From Lycocorax pyrrhopterus obiensis (lineage: Eukaryota; Chordata; Aves; Passeriformes; Paradisaeidae): a stretch of 64,000 nucleotides of DNA. The notes under the pieces were generated by a model that was not told the origin of the DNA, did not search any database, and worked only from the letters and a program-made list of their open reading frames with translations. A program made the translations under genes and the position numbers. Position 1 is the first letter of the stretch. Each line of letters starts with the position of its first letter. This document shows, piece by piece, positions 10,909 through 22,745 of the stretch. The stretch lies in the NCBI GenBank assembly GCA_014706295.1, contig JACSVZ010000001.1, positions 1,203,422 to 1,267,421 on the forward strand. Direction: 5' to 3'.

Positions 10909-11132
10909 GGTTTTGCCTGCAGGGATGTTTCATGGAGAGGAGCTGCAGCAGCTCTGGGATACAGGGAGGTCTCTGGCCAAACTGGAGGAAAGGCAGATTG
11001 GAGGGAAAAAAGGAAAAAAATGAAGGGATTCCTTCAAGACTAGGAGGAAGAGCAACCATTTGAGATGGGGAGAGAGACCTCTGCCTCAGCTGTGAGGAGA
11101 GTCAGGAAGCCTGGGGACAGGAAAACCCTCCT
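10909..11132. other. Short unique spacer
   Basis: Purine-rich spacer between two CR1 copies. Nothing recognised. Confidence 0.4.
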
Positions 11133-11552
11133 GGAGGGAGCTGGGAAGGGGCTGGAGCCCCAGGAGCGGCTGAGGGAGCTGGGAAAGGGGCTCAGCCTGG
11201 AGCAAAGGAGGCTCAGGGGGGACCTTGTGGCTCTGCACAACTCCCTGACAGGAGGGGGCAGCCGGGGGGGGTCGGGCTCTGCTGCCAGGGAACAGGGACA
11301 GGAGGAGAGGGAACGGCCTCAGGCTGGGCCAGGGGAGGCTCAGGGTGGACATCAGCAGGAATTTCCCCATGGAAAGGGAGGTCAGGCCTTGGAAAGAGCT
11401 GCCCAGGGAGGTTTGGAGTGCCCATCCCTGGAGGTGTCCCAGGAAGGCCTGGACGTGGCACTCAGTGCTCTGGGCTGGGGACAAGGTGGGCATCGGGCAC
11501 AGCTGGGACTGGATGGGCTGGGAGGGCTTTTCCAGCCTCAGGGATTCTGTGA
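11133..11552 (+). mobile_element. CR1, group B, good 3' end
   Basis: Keeps an uninterrupted frame over the ORF2 C-terminal relic with ERLRELG and SLEQRRLRGDLVAL, followed by the group B end GCTTTTCCAGCCTCAGGGATTCTGTGA. The later W-x-x-L-P motif is in a different frame, so the frame is already shifted. Confidence 0.95.
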
Positions 11553-11818
11553 CCTGTGTGAGGGAGGCGATGGGGTAAATGAGGTGGAGCCAGCACTGCT
11601 GAGGTCAGGGGGTGCCTCCAGCAGTGACACGGAGCAGACAGAGCCGGGGCACGGATGTCACACAGATGTCACACAGATGTCACTGCCGGCCGCTGAGCAG
11701 CAGCACTGAGATCCCTCCTGGTAGAAGGTCAGGAGTGGGCTCCAGCTACCAAATCCAATGGGATTTTTTCTTTCAGGTCACACTACTGCCCTACAGATCT
11801 GCCTGTTCCTGCTTTGAT
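11553..11818. other. Unique spacer with 11-bp triplication
   Basis: GATGTCACACA is repeated two and a half times at 11654-11683. Otherwise unremarkable. Confidence 0.5.
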
Positions 11819-12062
11819 CAGGGCACCCCAACAATCCCAGCCTGGGCATCCCTGGCAGCGCTGTCCAAACGCTCCTGGAGCTCTGGCAGCCTCGGGGCCG
11901 TGCCCATTCCCTGGGGAGCCTGGGCAGTGCCCAGCACCCTCTGGGGGAAGAACCTTTCCCTGCTCTCCAGCCTGAGCCTGCCCTGGCCCAGCTCCAGCCG
12001 CTCCCTGGGTGCTGTCCCTGGACACCAGGGAGCAGAGATCGGAGCTGCCCCTCAGGGGGAGC
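11819..12062 (-). mobile_element. CR1, group C
   Basis: Minus-strand copy containing GGGTGCTGGGCACTGCCCAGGC and GAGCGTTTGGACAGCGCTGCC. Its 5' end lies just past CAGCTCCGATCTCTGCTCCC, nearly the same point as the copy at 12790. The terminal GGATATTCC block is lost. Confidence 0.93.
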
Positions 12063-12789
12063 TGCCATGGGACCCTCAGGGTGACAGAGCCCCTTGCCAT
12101 GGGGCCATCAGGGATCTGAGGGCCCTGGGGCTGTTTAAACTCTGCTTTTTTTTGATCCTCTTGATTTTTGTCATCTTTGGGGAGAGGTGCCATGAATTCC
12201 CTTTTTTCCAGCCTCTGTCCCCACAGAGTTTGGGAAGCAGAAGAGCAAATCCCCCTTATCCTGGAGCCGCTGTCATGAGCAGCTGGCACAGGGATTTGAG
12301 CTGTGCCTTGCAGCCTGGAGAAGGAAAAGGTCAGGCCAGCATGTGATGACCCCCCCAGCTTCCTGCCAGTGCTGTGACCCTTCTCCCTGGGCACAGGGAA
12401 TGTGAGTGACCTCTGGGACTGCACGCTGCCTGTGGTTCCAGATGTGCAACGAGATGGGAGCTGACTTTCAGGAATGATTCCTTGCCAGAAGCTCCTCTGT
12501 GTGAGGCCAGTGCTGATTGCTGGTCCTTGACCACAGGATTACACTTGTCAGCCACAAAGGGTTTTGACCACACGTGCCTCGCTCTGCACTCACTGACCCT
12601 GCAGGACAGCCCTCACCTCTGTCCCTGCTGTCTCACCCCGTGGACACAGCATTCCCACCCTGTCCCATTGCTGCAGGACCAGCTGCTCCCCTCTGGGGCA
12701 GGGTGGTGAGGAAATGCCCCACTTGGGGTGTTCAGCTGGAGGAGAGTGACCAGAGACTCATTTCAGGTACAACTTCCATGTGAGGGGAA
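12063..12789. other. Unique DNA, nothing recognised
   Basis: Mixed composition. No repeats, splice pairs or motif-bearing frames. Confidence 0.4.
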
Positions 12790-13101
12790 AAGGAGGGACA
12801 GCTCCGATCTCTGCTCCTGGGACAGGGACAGCACCCAGGGAGCGGCTGGAGCTGGGCCAGGGCAGGCTCAGGCTGGAGAGCAGGGAAAGGTTCTTCCCCC
12901 AGAGGGTGCTGGGCACTGCCCAGGCTCCCCAGGGAATGGGCACGGCCCCGAGGCTGCCAGAGCTCCAGGAGCGTTTGGACAGCGCTGCCAGGGATGCCCA
13001 GGCTGGGATTGTTGGGGGGTCTGGGCAGGGCCAGGGGTGGGACTGGATGCTCCCTGTGGATCCCTTCCAGCTCTGGATATTCCATGATCCTGTGATCTCT
13101 C
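12790..13101 (+). mobile_element. CR1, group C, complete 3' end
   Basis: Runs from GGGACAGCTCCGATCTCTGC to CCCTTCCAGCTCTGGATATTCCATGATCCTGTGATC. It is the best local reference for group C. The ORF2 relic is in several frames. Confidence 0.95.
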
Positions 13102-13977
13102 CCAGGCACTCAGGACACATTTGGCAGGAGCTCGGGATGGGGCTGGACTCCCCGTGGCCGTTTGGGTGGTCGCACAGAGCTAATAATGATGGCAGTGCAG
13201 ATAATCCCAGTGTGGGGCTGATACCTCGTGTCAACAGCAGGGCAGCAAACACCAGGCAGGGGTGGCAGGTGGGGACCTCCCAGGAGGGACAGGGACTGTG
13301 GTGACCTGAGAGGCCCAGGTACAGCCAAACCTTCTGTGAGTGACAAATTTGGGGAGCACCGTTGGGCAGCACTCATCCCAAAAGGGGGAGATGCTTTCCC
13401 ACGTCCTGGGCAATGGGAACAAGGAACGATCCGTGCAGTGCACGGCCCTGCCGAGCTCCCTGGTGGCACTGCCACAGGGGACACGTGGCAAAACCACCCA
13501 GCAGCTGCCCCGGAATGTGGTGTGGGATCACGGGAAAGCCAGGCTGGAGGTGCCCTCAGGAGTTGTCTGGTCTGGCCTCACACTCCAGAGAAGTCCAGGC
13601 TTGAGCTGGACTGAAATGCTGCTGGGATTTGTGGGAGAACGGCCATACCTGTGGAATTTCCTGCAGGCAGATGGATGGGGTGCTCTGCTCCTTCCCCAGA
13701 GCAGCTCCAGCTGCAGCACAGGCAGACAGGGATCCCTGGCTGTCCATCCACTGCTCCTGCTCTGGAATTGCTGCTGGAATCGCTGCTGGAATCGCCCGCC
13801 CTCACTGGGGGCAGTGGCTGTGGGACTCCTCCCTGTCCAGTGTCACCCATGCAGTGACAACTTCCTGTGGAGCTACGACTTCCCACCACTTCCACTGCTG
13901 TTCATTCCTGATGAGTTGCTAATTATTGTTCATTAATGAAGGTGGCCTAAAAGTGTCTTCCCAGAAGTACAAGCATG
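13102..13977. other. Unique DNA, nothing recognised
   Basis: Includes a short GCTGGAATCGCTGCTGGAATCGC duplication near 13770. Open frames up to 198 codons lack any recognisable motif. Confidence 0.4.
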
Positions 13978-14107
13978 GAAGTGTCCAAGGCCAGGTTGGA
14001 TGGGGCTTGGAGCAGCCTGGGACAGTGGAAGGTGTCCCTGCCCATGGAATGGGAAGATCTGTAAGGTCCGTCCCCACCCAAACCAGTCAGGGATTCCACG
14101 ATTCCCT
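13978..14107 (+). mobile_element. CR1, group A, short 3' fragment
   Basis: Starts at GTGTCCAAGGCCAGGTTGG and ends at AACCAGTCAGGGATTCCACGATTCCC. Only the last 130 bases inserted or survived. Confidence 0.93.
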
Positions 14108-15490
14108 AGCAGGATGTAGTCCCATGATAATTATCCCTCTAAGCCAGGCTCCATGTAGGATTCCTCAGCTGCTATTCCAGCTCCAAGCCCTCCAGACATC
14201 CGGGAGATGTTTTAAGCAGGAAAAAGAAAAGCAGCGGCACCAGGAAGATGCCAGCTCTTTTAATCCCACTCAGTTCTCCTGGTTTAACTGGACAAACAAC
14301 TCCCTGACACACAAACTCACGAGACACATTCCAATAAATGATTCGAAATTTAACTTCAGTTTTTCCAGACCCTTGGGGATAACTCAGCTCCTGGGTTTAT
14401 GCTTACACATGGACAAAGGGCCAGGAGTGAGTTGGGGTGACTGCTTGCCTGGGCTATTGGACACGAATTGTCCCCTGCAGACACAGGGATGAGTCCAACA
14501 GCTCTGGCTGTGCTGTCAAATCCCAACCCTAAGCAGATTTGCCCTCCTTAGAAATGTGGTTACACAGTCTTCCCCTCAATCTGGAAAAACAAAAGTGGGG
14601 TTTTTCCGCTCTCCTATAAAGTAAAAAGCGACGTCTTTTCTCCAACTTTCACTCACCCAGGGAAATTTCACCTCCAGGCAAACACCACCCATGGAAAACT
14701 CCATGTGCAAAGGTGAGTGTTTTGGAAAGTTAGGAGAGTGTGAAAAACAGGGCCCACAATGGAAACTATTCCTGCAGTAGTAGGCAAAGGATTGGATTCC
14801 CATCTTGGGTTCCTTCTCCACAGTGTCCCCAGCCAGGGCTGTCACACACCGAGGGCAAACAAAGCCAACAACGAGCTGACCAAAATTCAATGTTATTCCA
14901 CAGAACATAGTTGAGGTGAGGGGAGTTATGTGGGATGGAAGCTGAGGTTAAGTGAACACAAAGGAGAAGGAATTTGGGCACTTTGGGGGATGTGCAGGGA
15001 ATATTTTTCCTTCGCATCTGGTGCAAATTGCAGATGGCCAGGCACAGAATCCATACCCGGGGCCAAGCCAGTGGTTGGGCTTAAAAACAGGGCAATTGTC
15101 TTCGAAAACTTAAATATTGTTTCTCTAGGATTTGTGGCTGTGTAGCCTCGAGATATTCCCTAGGGAATGCTGGGAGTGCCAGGGTGAGGTGAAATGACCC
15201 TGCTGAGGCCAGGCTGGAAGGTTTCAGAGAAAGGCTCCAGGGCCTCTGAGCTGAGGTCGTTGAGGAGACTCGTGGAGGTGGCACTTCCAAAAAAAAGGTG
15301 TTGGTTGAGGAGGAGTGAGCGCTTCCCGTCCCACCTTTCCTGCACTCTCTCCTTGTTCCCTGGCTGCTTGATTTCGGGTTTTTTTGAACCCTGCAATTTC
15401 TTAGTTAGTCCTTCCCTGTGCACTCCTGCGCTGAGGGGGCCAGGGAGGCTGCAGAGATCCACAGGCAGTGGCAGATGGATGATGCTTCAT
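14108..15490. other. Unique DNA, nothing recognised
   Basis: No transposon or tandem repeat. AT content rises around 14900-15130. No splice-bounded frame convinces. Confidence 0.4.
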
Positions 15491-15942
15491 CCCAGAATCC
15501 CAGGATCCCTGAGGCTGGAAAAGCCCTCCCAGCCCAGCGAGGCCCAGCTGTGCCCGATGCCCACCTTGTCCCCAGCCCAGAGCACTGAGTGCCACGGCCA
15601 GGCCTTCCTGGGACACCTCCAGGGATGGGCACTCCAAACCTCCCTGGGCAGCTCTTTCCAAGGCCTGACCTCCCTTTCCATGAGGAAATTCCTGCTGGTG
15701 TCCAACCTGAGGCTCCCCTGGCCCAGCCTGAGGCCGTTCCCTCTCCTCCTGTCCCTGTTCCCTGGGAGCAGAGCCCGACCCCCCCCGGCTGCCCCCTCCT
15801 GTCAGGGAGTTGTGCAGAGCCACAAGGTCCCCCCTGAGCCTCCTTTGCTCCAGGCTGAGCCCCTTTCCCAGCTCCCTCAGCCGCTCCTGGGGCTCCAGCC
15901 CCTTCCCAGCTCCGTTCCCGTCCCTGGACACGCTCCAGCCTC
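15491..15942 (-). mobile_element. CR1, group B, long copy
   Basis: About 450 bases on the minus strand, from GAGGCTGGAGCGTGTCCAGG through the ERLRELG and RRLRGDL relic to the CAGGGATCCTGGGATTCTGG end. Confidence 0.95.
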
Positions 15943-17071
15943 TTCCCTGCTGCTCTTCTCCCATCCACAGAGTTCCTTCCAGCTGTGCTGGTGATGAGCA
16001 AAGGTGGAGAAAATCCTGGGAGCCATGAACACGTTTTTTATTTACCTTGTGTCAATCTCAACTGCCCTGGAGCCAAAATTCACAATTTTCCCGCTCCTTT
16101 ACCACCATTTTTTTTACACTTCCACAGCTGGACCAGTAATAATTTCAAATAATCCCATTTCCAAGACACAGCAGTGGCTGTGGAAGTTCATTGCTGCATT
16201 TGGGATCATCTCAATTTACTGTGACGTGATTTAAAATTCTTTTTGTGCTCTATAAATGGGTTCCCATTAAATCACCCATAATATTCCTTTAACCCCAGGT
16301 CAGTGTTTGGCTTCCAGTGCCTATATTTAAATGTGATTAGAGGAACTCTGCCTCCTGATGAAGCAATTCCATATAAAGCGAACTTATTGTAATTTAATTT
16401 CTCTTTTGAACTGGAGGCAGAGTCTGAATCCACATTCATCTCATGGAACTGAGGGGGTGGGAATGAGATTTGATTACGAGAATAAATATAAGATCATGTG
16501 ATTGAAAAATTAATAGCTTCCCTTATCCGACTTTAATCTGTTTAAATAACTTCAGGAAAGGCTCAAGGCCTGGAATATTTGACTATTCCATAGTAAAGCA
16601 GCCACCCAGCTTAGCAGAGTTCCCCCTGGAAAATCCTTGATTGACTTTCTCCATGAAAACGGAATATTCAGGGTTTCAAACAATACCTTGATGCAGCACT
16701 TTTTGACATCTTTTGACCAGCTGAGGATTTATTGGGATTTTTTTCCTGTGGAAAAAAAAAAATCTTGTGGCTATTTCAGTGGCATGTTTGTTGTTAGCTG
16801 AGGTCAGGCTCCAGGGTTAACTCGTGTTTGATATCCTGGATAAATCCACACTGGGAATTGGACAGTGCCACAGCCAAATCCCAGCAAATGGATCACAACA
16901 GGTAAATTCCATTTGGCAGGGAAAAGTTTTTCCAGGGAAGTTTAAAGGATGGAACTCTGCTAAATCCAGCTAAAAATTTAAAGCACATTTTCCCCCCCAA
17001 ATGGAATTTGTGCAAAACCTTTGTGTTCCATGGAAAAACCTCTCCAATATCATCAGTCAAACCATGGAACT
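15943..17071. other. AT-rich repeat-free stretch, possible conserved non-coding DNA
   Basis: Over 1.1 kb without any CR1 or microsatellite, unusual for this window. AT-rich with homeodomain-like cores (TTAATTTC, ATTAATAG, AAATTAATAG) between 16340 and 16620. No open frame of note. Lack of transposons can mark constrained sequence, but could be chance. Confidence 0.35.
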
Positions 17072-17441
17072 GTAGAATTCCACAATGGTTTGGATTGGAA
17101 GGAGTTTAAAGATCATCCCATTCCCACCCCTGCCATGGCAGGGACACCTTCCACTGTCCCAGGCTGCTCCAAGCCCCAATGTCCAACCTGGCCTTGGACA
17201 CTGCCAGGGATCCAGGGGCAGCCACAGCTGCTCTGGGCACCCTGTGCCAGGGCCTGCCCACCCTCCCAGGGAACAATTCCTGCCCAAGATCCCATCCAGC
17301 CCTGCCCTCTGGCACTGGGAAGCCATTCCCTGTGTCCTGGCACTATTTGCAGGGATAAAAACTCCCTCTCCCTCCTTTTATAACCCCCTGAAGGCACAGG
17401 AGGGCCTCAGGGGGTTCTCCTGGAGCCTCCTGTTCTCCAGA
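17072..17441 (-). mobile_element. CR1, group A
   Basis: Minus-strand copy reaching upstream to GGAGAACAGGAGGCTCCAGG, the usual 'gagaagaggctcc' block of CR1. The 3' tail is GTGGAATTCTA, a degenerate end unit. Confidence 0.95.
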
Positions 17442-17899
17442 ACATGGAAAACCAAACCCACACCCTGAGGACAACCTTGGGGAAGAATCCCCACTCAAGG
17501 AGCTGGAAATGTGGATTGGGACTGGCAGCTCCTTTTCGGGATGCCCACATTATTCCTTCCCTTCCCAGAAGGAGGCAGGGAGCAGGGATTCCACCAGGAG
17601 CGGCGAGATTCCAACAACCGCAGCTCCTGGAACTGCCGGGAGTTTCCTGCTTCAGTTGCACTGATCTTTAATTTATGGACGAGGTCCAATGGGTCTGTGA
17701 GAGCTGGGGAAGGAAAACCACCTTTGAAATCTCTCTTTACCTGGAGCTGAATTCCAACAGAATGGATTTATTTTCCTGGAATGGAGCATCCGGTGGTTCA
17801 TCCTTGGGAAGAGTGGAAGGGCACAGGATGGGGTTCACCCCTCCTGCATTCCTGGCACTCCAGGATTTCCCAGTTGGGCTGGAGGCTGTGGCCTGAGTT
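17442..17899. other. Unique DNA, nothing recognised
   Basis: Ordinary spacer. A frame at 17444-17671 has no motif. Confidence 0.4.
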
Positions 17900-18290
17900 T
17901 ATCAGCTCCAGACCAACCTGTCCTACCTGGATTTGTCCAAACTGTCTCCCAACGGATTGAAACCTTTGGCCTCCTCAGTATGTTGGGATCGAGGCTTTCA
18001 CAACTTAATTACACCTGGAATTAAAAAGTTCTTCCTTTGGTCTGTTTTAAAACCTCTGTCTGAATACTTTGATTAGAGCTTCTCCTTTCTTGTTTTATTA
18101 CCAGGAATGATGAGTAATCCTTCCCTGTTCCTTATTCCTCAGGATTTTATGGATCTATATTCCCATTCATCTCTTTTCCAATCTATTAATCCTTCCTACA
18201 TTTCTATCAGCTTTATTTCCCTCCCTTCTCTTTTCTTCTGGTTGCACATAATGCGTTTGAACAGAGGCCAAATCCATTTTTTGGGGGGGT
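17900..18290 (-). mobile_element. Ancient CR1/L3-like fossil
   Basis: The order of blocks AAACTGTCTCCCAACGGATTG, CTTTCACAACTTAATT, AAAAAGTTCTTCCTTTGGTC, ATTTTATGGATCTATATTCC and CATCTCTTTTCCAATCTATTAATCC resembles the 3' half of old amniote CR1-like elements on the minus strand. It is far more diverged than the other copies. Identification is from memory of such block order and needs a library search. Confidence 0.45.
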
Positions 18291-18411
18291 TTAGTTCCTC
18301 TCTAATCATTGCTCCCTGGCTTTTTCCCTTTCCACCACCACTGAACACTGAGCTTCCTTTCCAGGGAATTACACAGCAGATACCAAACCAACTTCCTGAA
18401 CAGCAGCAGCT

Positions 18412-18545
18412 CAGAATCCCAGAATTCTGCAATGTGTTGGGTTGGAGGGACCTTAAAGCCCATCCAGTGCCACCCCTGCCATGGGCAGGGACACCTCCCA
18501 CTGTCCCAGGCTGCTCCAAGCCCCAATGTCCAACCTGGCCTTGAT
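18412..18545 (-). mobile_element. CR1, group A 3' fragment, left arm of inverted pair
   Basis: Minus-strand 3' end (134 bases) from CAAGGCCAGGTTGGACATTG to the tail CAGAATTCTGGGATTCTG. It directly abuts a plus-strand copy, so the two 3' ends point outward. Confidence 0.95.
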
Positions 18546-18560
18546 CATCCCCTGGGCAGC

Positions 18561-19114
18561 AGGGAAGGGATTGGGATTGTGCCCCTGTGCTGAGGTGAGA
18601 CCCCACCTGCAGAGCTGCCCCAGCCCTGGGGCCCAGCACAGGGAGGACGTGGAGCTGCTGGAGAGAGGCCAGAGGAGGCACCAGGATGAGCAGAGGGATG
18701 GAGCAGCTCTGCTGGGAGGAAAGGCTGGGAGAGCTGGGATTGTTCAGCCCGGAGAGGAGAAGCTTTGGGGTGAGCTCAGTGTGGCCTTGCAGGGCCTGAA
18801 GGAGCTGCAGGAAACATGGAGAGAGACAATTTGCAAGGGCTGGAGGGCCAGGACCCAGGGAATGGCTTCCCAGTGCCAGAGGGCAGGGCTGGATGGGATC
18901 TTGGGCAGGAATTGTTCCCTGGGAGGGTGGGCAGGCCCTGGCACAGGGTGCCCAGAGCAGCTGTGGCTGCCCCTGGATCCCTGGCAGTGGCCAAGGCCAG
19001 GTTGGACATTGGGGCTTGGAGCAGCCTGGGACAGTGGGAGGTGTCCCTGCCATGGCAGGGGTGGGATGGGATGAGCTTTAAGGTCCCTCCAACCCAAACC
19101 ATTCCATGATTCCA
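18561..19114 (+). mobile_element. CR1, group A, long copy, right arm of inverted pair
   Basis: About 555 bases beginning at AGGGAAGGGATTGGGATTGT and ending in CCATTCCATGATTCC. The upstream half carries the relic of the ORF2 region just before the terminal domain; the 3' half carries the R-V-x-x-x-W-x-x-x-P relic. The 5' breakpoint matches the copy at 37462. Confidence 0.95.
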
Positions 19115-20467
19115 TCCCTCAGGCTGTCCCCTGTACAGAGATCCTTCTCCACGGGAACTTCTGTTTGATCCAAATGGAAAACCCTGACACAATCAAGGCC
19201 AGGGCTGTCGTTGTTACAAAGCCCCTCTGCCCCTTTTTTCAGATGTTTATTTGTACTCAGATCCCTCCTCTTGCCTCTGGAACTGAAACTGTGACAGTGA
19301 AAGGATTTCTGTCCCTACAGCCACATTCCCAATCACACAGGCTCTGTCCCTGCGTTTCCAGACATTGATGTGCAATCCCTCTTTCTCTCCCTGGCTTTTC
19401 CTCAAATGAGCAGCCAGAAATTCGTTCAAGCCCTGCACTCCTGGTATTATCTAGTTGCAAGGAGCTCAGGTTTTTTGGGGGGAATCATGGAAAATCTTTC
19501 CAAGCTTTTGCCATGAAGAAATAGTTCCCCCCTACCTGTTGGCCAAACAGCTGCTGCCGTTGGATTCCTGCTCTTTTCGTTTTGCTCCCCATTCTCCTGG
19601 AGAATCGCTGGCTGTCGCTGACATTTGTATTGTGCCTGGGTTTATTAATTCATCAAATGCCAAGGATCTGGTTCCTCATTCTGCTGGAGCAGCTGGTTCC
19701 CATCAGCTGTTGTTACAATTGGCTTGAAAAACCTCCCAGGAGGAGCCCAATAACTCAGATTTGTCAGATCTGCAGTAATTCATGCAAGATGGGGCCTATG
19801 TGGAAATCCACATTTCTTAACTGCAAGGATCAAGACACCGATCCTATTGTTGAATCCAAGATGGGACTTCCAGTAGACCCCACTTGTCACTGACAATTCC
19901 CAATTCCCACCCCCTTCCTATTGCACAGCCTGAAGTCTTCTGTGGTTGCTCTCAGGCCAGGGTTTCGTGTGTTTCCTTTTAAGACAGAAGAAAATCTGTT
20001 CAGATTAGAACAAACAACCCAAACAATTCAGAAAATCACTCCAGTGCTCCTCAAACTTGGATAACTCCAGGAACATTTCCTTTAAATCCTCACATTTGGC
20101 ATCTGCCGAAGAGGAATGTGTGGTTTGCCTCGATAGGAGAGATCTGGAAATGAACATCCAAACGTTTTCTGCTTTGTAATGTGGAATTGTCTGGGCTGGT
20201 TTAGCAATAACAGTGTGAGTGCAGTGTTCAGGGAATTTTTACTTCTGGTTCTCTGACTCCACACAGACCTTTTGTGATCTTTTTGACTCAGGGATTCTGT
20301 CAGATGTCACTTGGAACCCACTGGCGGGCCCTGCACGATGGCAAATGCACAGACCCTGAGGAGAAATTCAACATTTCCTTCACAAAAACTCTGCCTCGAC
20401 GCTTTTTGTTTCCTCAGCACCTCCTCACCTGCACAAGAATTGTGTACAAACCAATTCGAGCTCTGGG
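19115..20467. other. Unique DNA, nothing recognised
   Basis: No transposons in 1.35 kb. AT content is higher from 19560 to 20280. No convincing exon. Confidence 0.4.
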
Positions 20468-20695
20468 ACAGAAACAGGATGAGGGGGAATGGCTTCCAGC
20501 TGGAACAGGCAGGGTTAGGTGGGATATTGAGAGGGAATTCTGTGAGGCCCAGCTTGCTCTGACAGGCTGTGGACTCCCCATCCCTGGGAGTGTCCAAGGC
20601 CAGCTTGGAGCAGCCTGGGATAGTGGAAGGTGTCCCTGCCCATGGATGAGCTTCAGGATCCCTCCCAACCCAAACCAGTTAAAGATTCCATGATC
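20468..20695 (+). mobile_element. CR1, group A, diverged
   Basis: Recognisable by CAGGATGAGGGGGAATGGC, GTGTCCAAGGCCAGCTTGG and the end GATCCCTCCCAACCCAAACC. Internal deletions make it shorter than other copies of the same extent. Confidence 0.9.
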
Positions 20696-22205
20696 AGCCG
20701 TGGGCAGAGGATGTGCCCTGCTGGGTACCCCACAAGCAGCTCGTGAAGGAAATTAAAGATCTTGTCCCACCTCTCTGTGCCTACAGCAGCTCTTCCAACC
20801 CGCCCTTTTCCCAGCTTTTCTCCAGCTTTTCTCCAGCTTTTCTCCTGGGCACAGTGTCCTTGAGCTGTAGTGTCTAAGCCTGGGTGTCCTGAGGAGCCCC
20901 AGGGTCTCCACACGACTCCCAAACTCCAAGAACAAGGAACATCTTTAGCTGCATTCCCAGTGGGCACCTCTGGCTGTGGCTGCGGCGAGATCCCGGCTTT
21001 GGCTTCCTTGTGGGAATGAGGGCTGACAGAGAAAACAGAGGCAGCCTGTGGTCAAAGCTGGGGTCTGTGCTCTATTCCTGGAATCGCAGCACATTTCCTG
21101 TGTGGCTTTGGACAAGTCACGTCAGCCAAAGCCCTCGGACCTGGGGCCAAGCCGCTGCTGCTCCGAATCAGGTGTTTGTTTGTTTGTTTGTTTGGCCAAG
21201 CGTGGATTTAGGAGCCTGATTTTTGACATCCAGGGGGTTTTGAGAAACCTTTGGTCCGTATGTCTCAGGTCCTGCAGCTCTGTGGAATTCCTGGAGAGCA
21301 CTGGGTGCCAGGCTGGTTGTTTATATGTGGATTTGGGTGTGTTTAGTTCACAGGGATGGTCAGGTGGGGACTCATCTCCCTGAGCCAATCGCTTCCACCT
21401 ATGGATGAAGAAGATCCAGGAGCACAATTCCATCTCTTCAGGCCTTCCAGAGGCTCAGAATGTTAAGGGTGGAAAGGCTCTAATCCCAGAGAAATGCAAA
21501 AATAATAATTTCTACTCCTGTTTATTCCACAATCACTGAATATTCCTGTTACATTCTCAGTGGGGAAGCACTCCAGACTTGCTGGGCAGTTGTTCTCATC
21601 CTTAAGATTTCTTTTCCCTCAAAAAGGATCCCAGAATTGACCTTCTAAGTTTTTCATTCCCTCTGCAATTCTGTCAGCATCCAATCACCAGAAAATACCA
21701 CGGAAGACCTTTTTAAACAGAAATATGCAAGGTAGGAGCCCACACCCACTCATTATTTTCATTCCTTGTCTTAAATAACCTGTCCAAACAAACAAATACC
21801 TCCCAGGCTGAGACTTTCTACAACAATTTTTAGTCCAGGCTGGATTTTAACAGCCAACTCATAACAACAATCCCCCCTTATTGGTAGTGGCGTGTGTGCT
21901 ACCAGGGTAAAAATATTCCCGATGTGCCCTCACTGGATGGGATTTAAATAGAAATATGCTTGTGATTTTGGCTGACAGAGTCCTCGGGCAAAGCTGGCTC
22001 CGTGCAGAGGCAGAACTTTTCTTAGCACAGCCAGGGGCCGGCCGGGTTTGTGTCCAACGCTCGGCTCCACACGGGAGGGGACAGCAGGGACAGGAATGGG
22101 GGGCTGAGCTTAGTCCCAGGCTAGGCCTGCGTGGGGGACCCCAACAGAGGCACCAGTGAGGTGTTTCACACCCCAGCAGATGGATGACGGGTTTTTATCC
22201 AATGT
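20696..22205. other. Unique DNA with small simple repeats
   Basis: CTTTTCTCCAG is repeated about three times at 20808-20843. A (TGTT)n run sits at 21174-21193. The rest is unique with no gene signal. Confidence 0.45.
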
Positions 22206-22745
22206 CACGGAATCCCTGAGGCTGGAAAAGCCCTCCCAGCCCATCCAGTCCCAGCTGTGCCCGATGCCCACCTTGTCCCCAGCCCAGAGCACTGAGTGCC
22301 ACGTCCAGGCCTTCCTGGGACACCTCCAGGGATGGGCACTCCAAACCTCCCTGGGCAGCTCTTTCCAAGGCCTGACCTCCCTTTCCATGCAGAAATTCCT
22401 GCTGGTGTCCATCCTGAGCCTCCCCTGGCCCAGCCTGAGGCCGTTCCCTCTCCTCCTGTCCCTGTTCCCTGGGAGCAGAGCCCGACCCCCCCCGGCTGCC
22501 CCCTCCTGTCAGGGAGTTGTGCAGAGCCACAAGGTCCCCCCTGAGCCTCCTTTGCTCCAGGCTGAGCCCCTTTCCCAGCTCCCTCAGCCGCTCCTGGGGC
22601 TCCAGCCCCTTCCCAGCTCCGTTCCCTGCCCTGGACACGCTCCAGCCCCTCCAGGGCTCTCCTGCAGGAGCCAGAACTGGGCACAGCCCTAGAGGGGCCT
22701 CTCCGTGCCCAGCACAGAGGGACAATCCCTGCCCTGCTCCTGCTG
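22206..22745 (-). mobile_element. CR1, group B, longest minus copy
   Basis: Minus strand from CAGCAGGAGCAGGGCAGGG to the CTCAGGGATTCCGTGAC end. The first 100 bases resemble the 'tgtccagctctggctcc' block of CR1. Its 5' end is the same as the copy at 27986 to within a few bases. Confidence 0.95.

Noticed and set aside
11065..11709. 214-codon plus-strand frame with SLEQRRLRGDL motif
   Set aside because: It is the decayed ORF2 C-terminus of a group B CR1 continued into flanking DNA. The catalytic domains are absent and the terminal motif is frameshifted.
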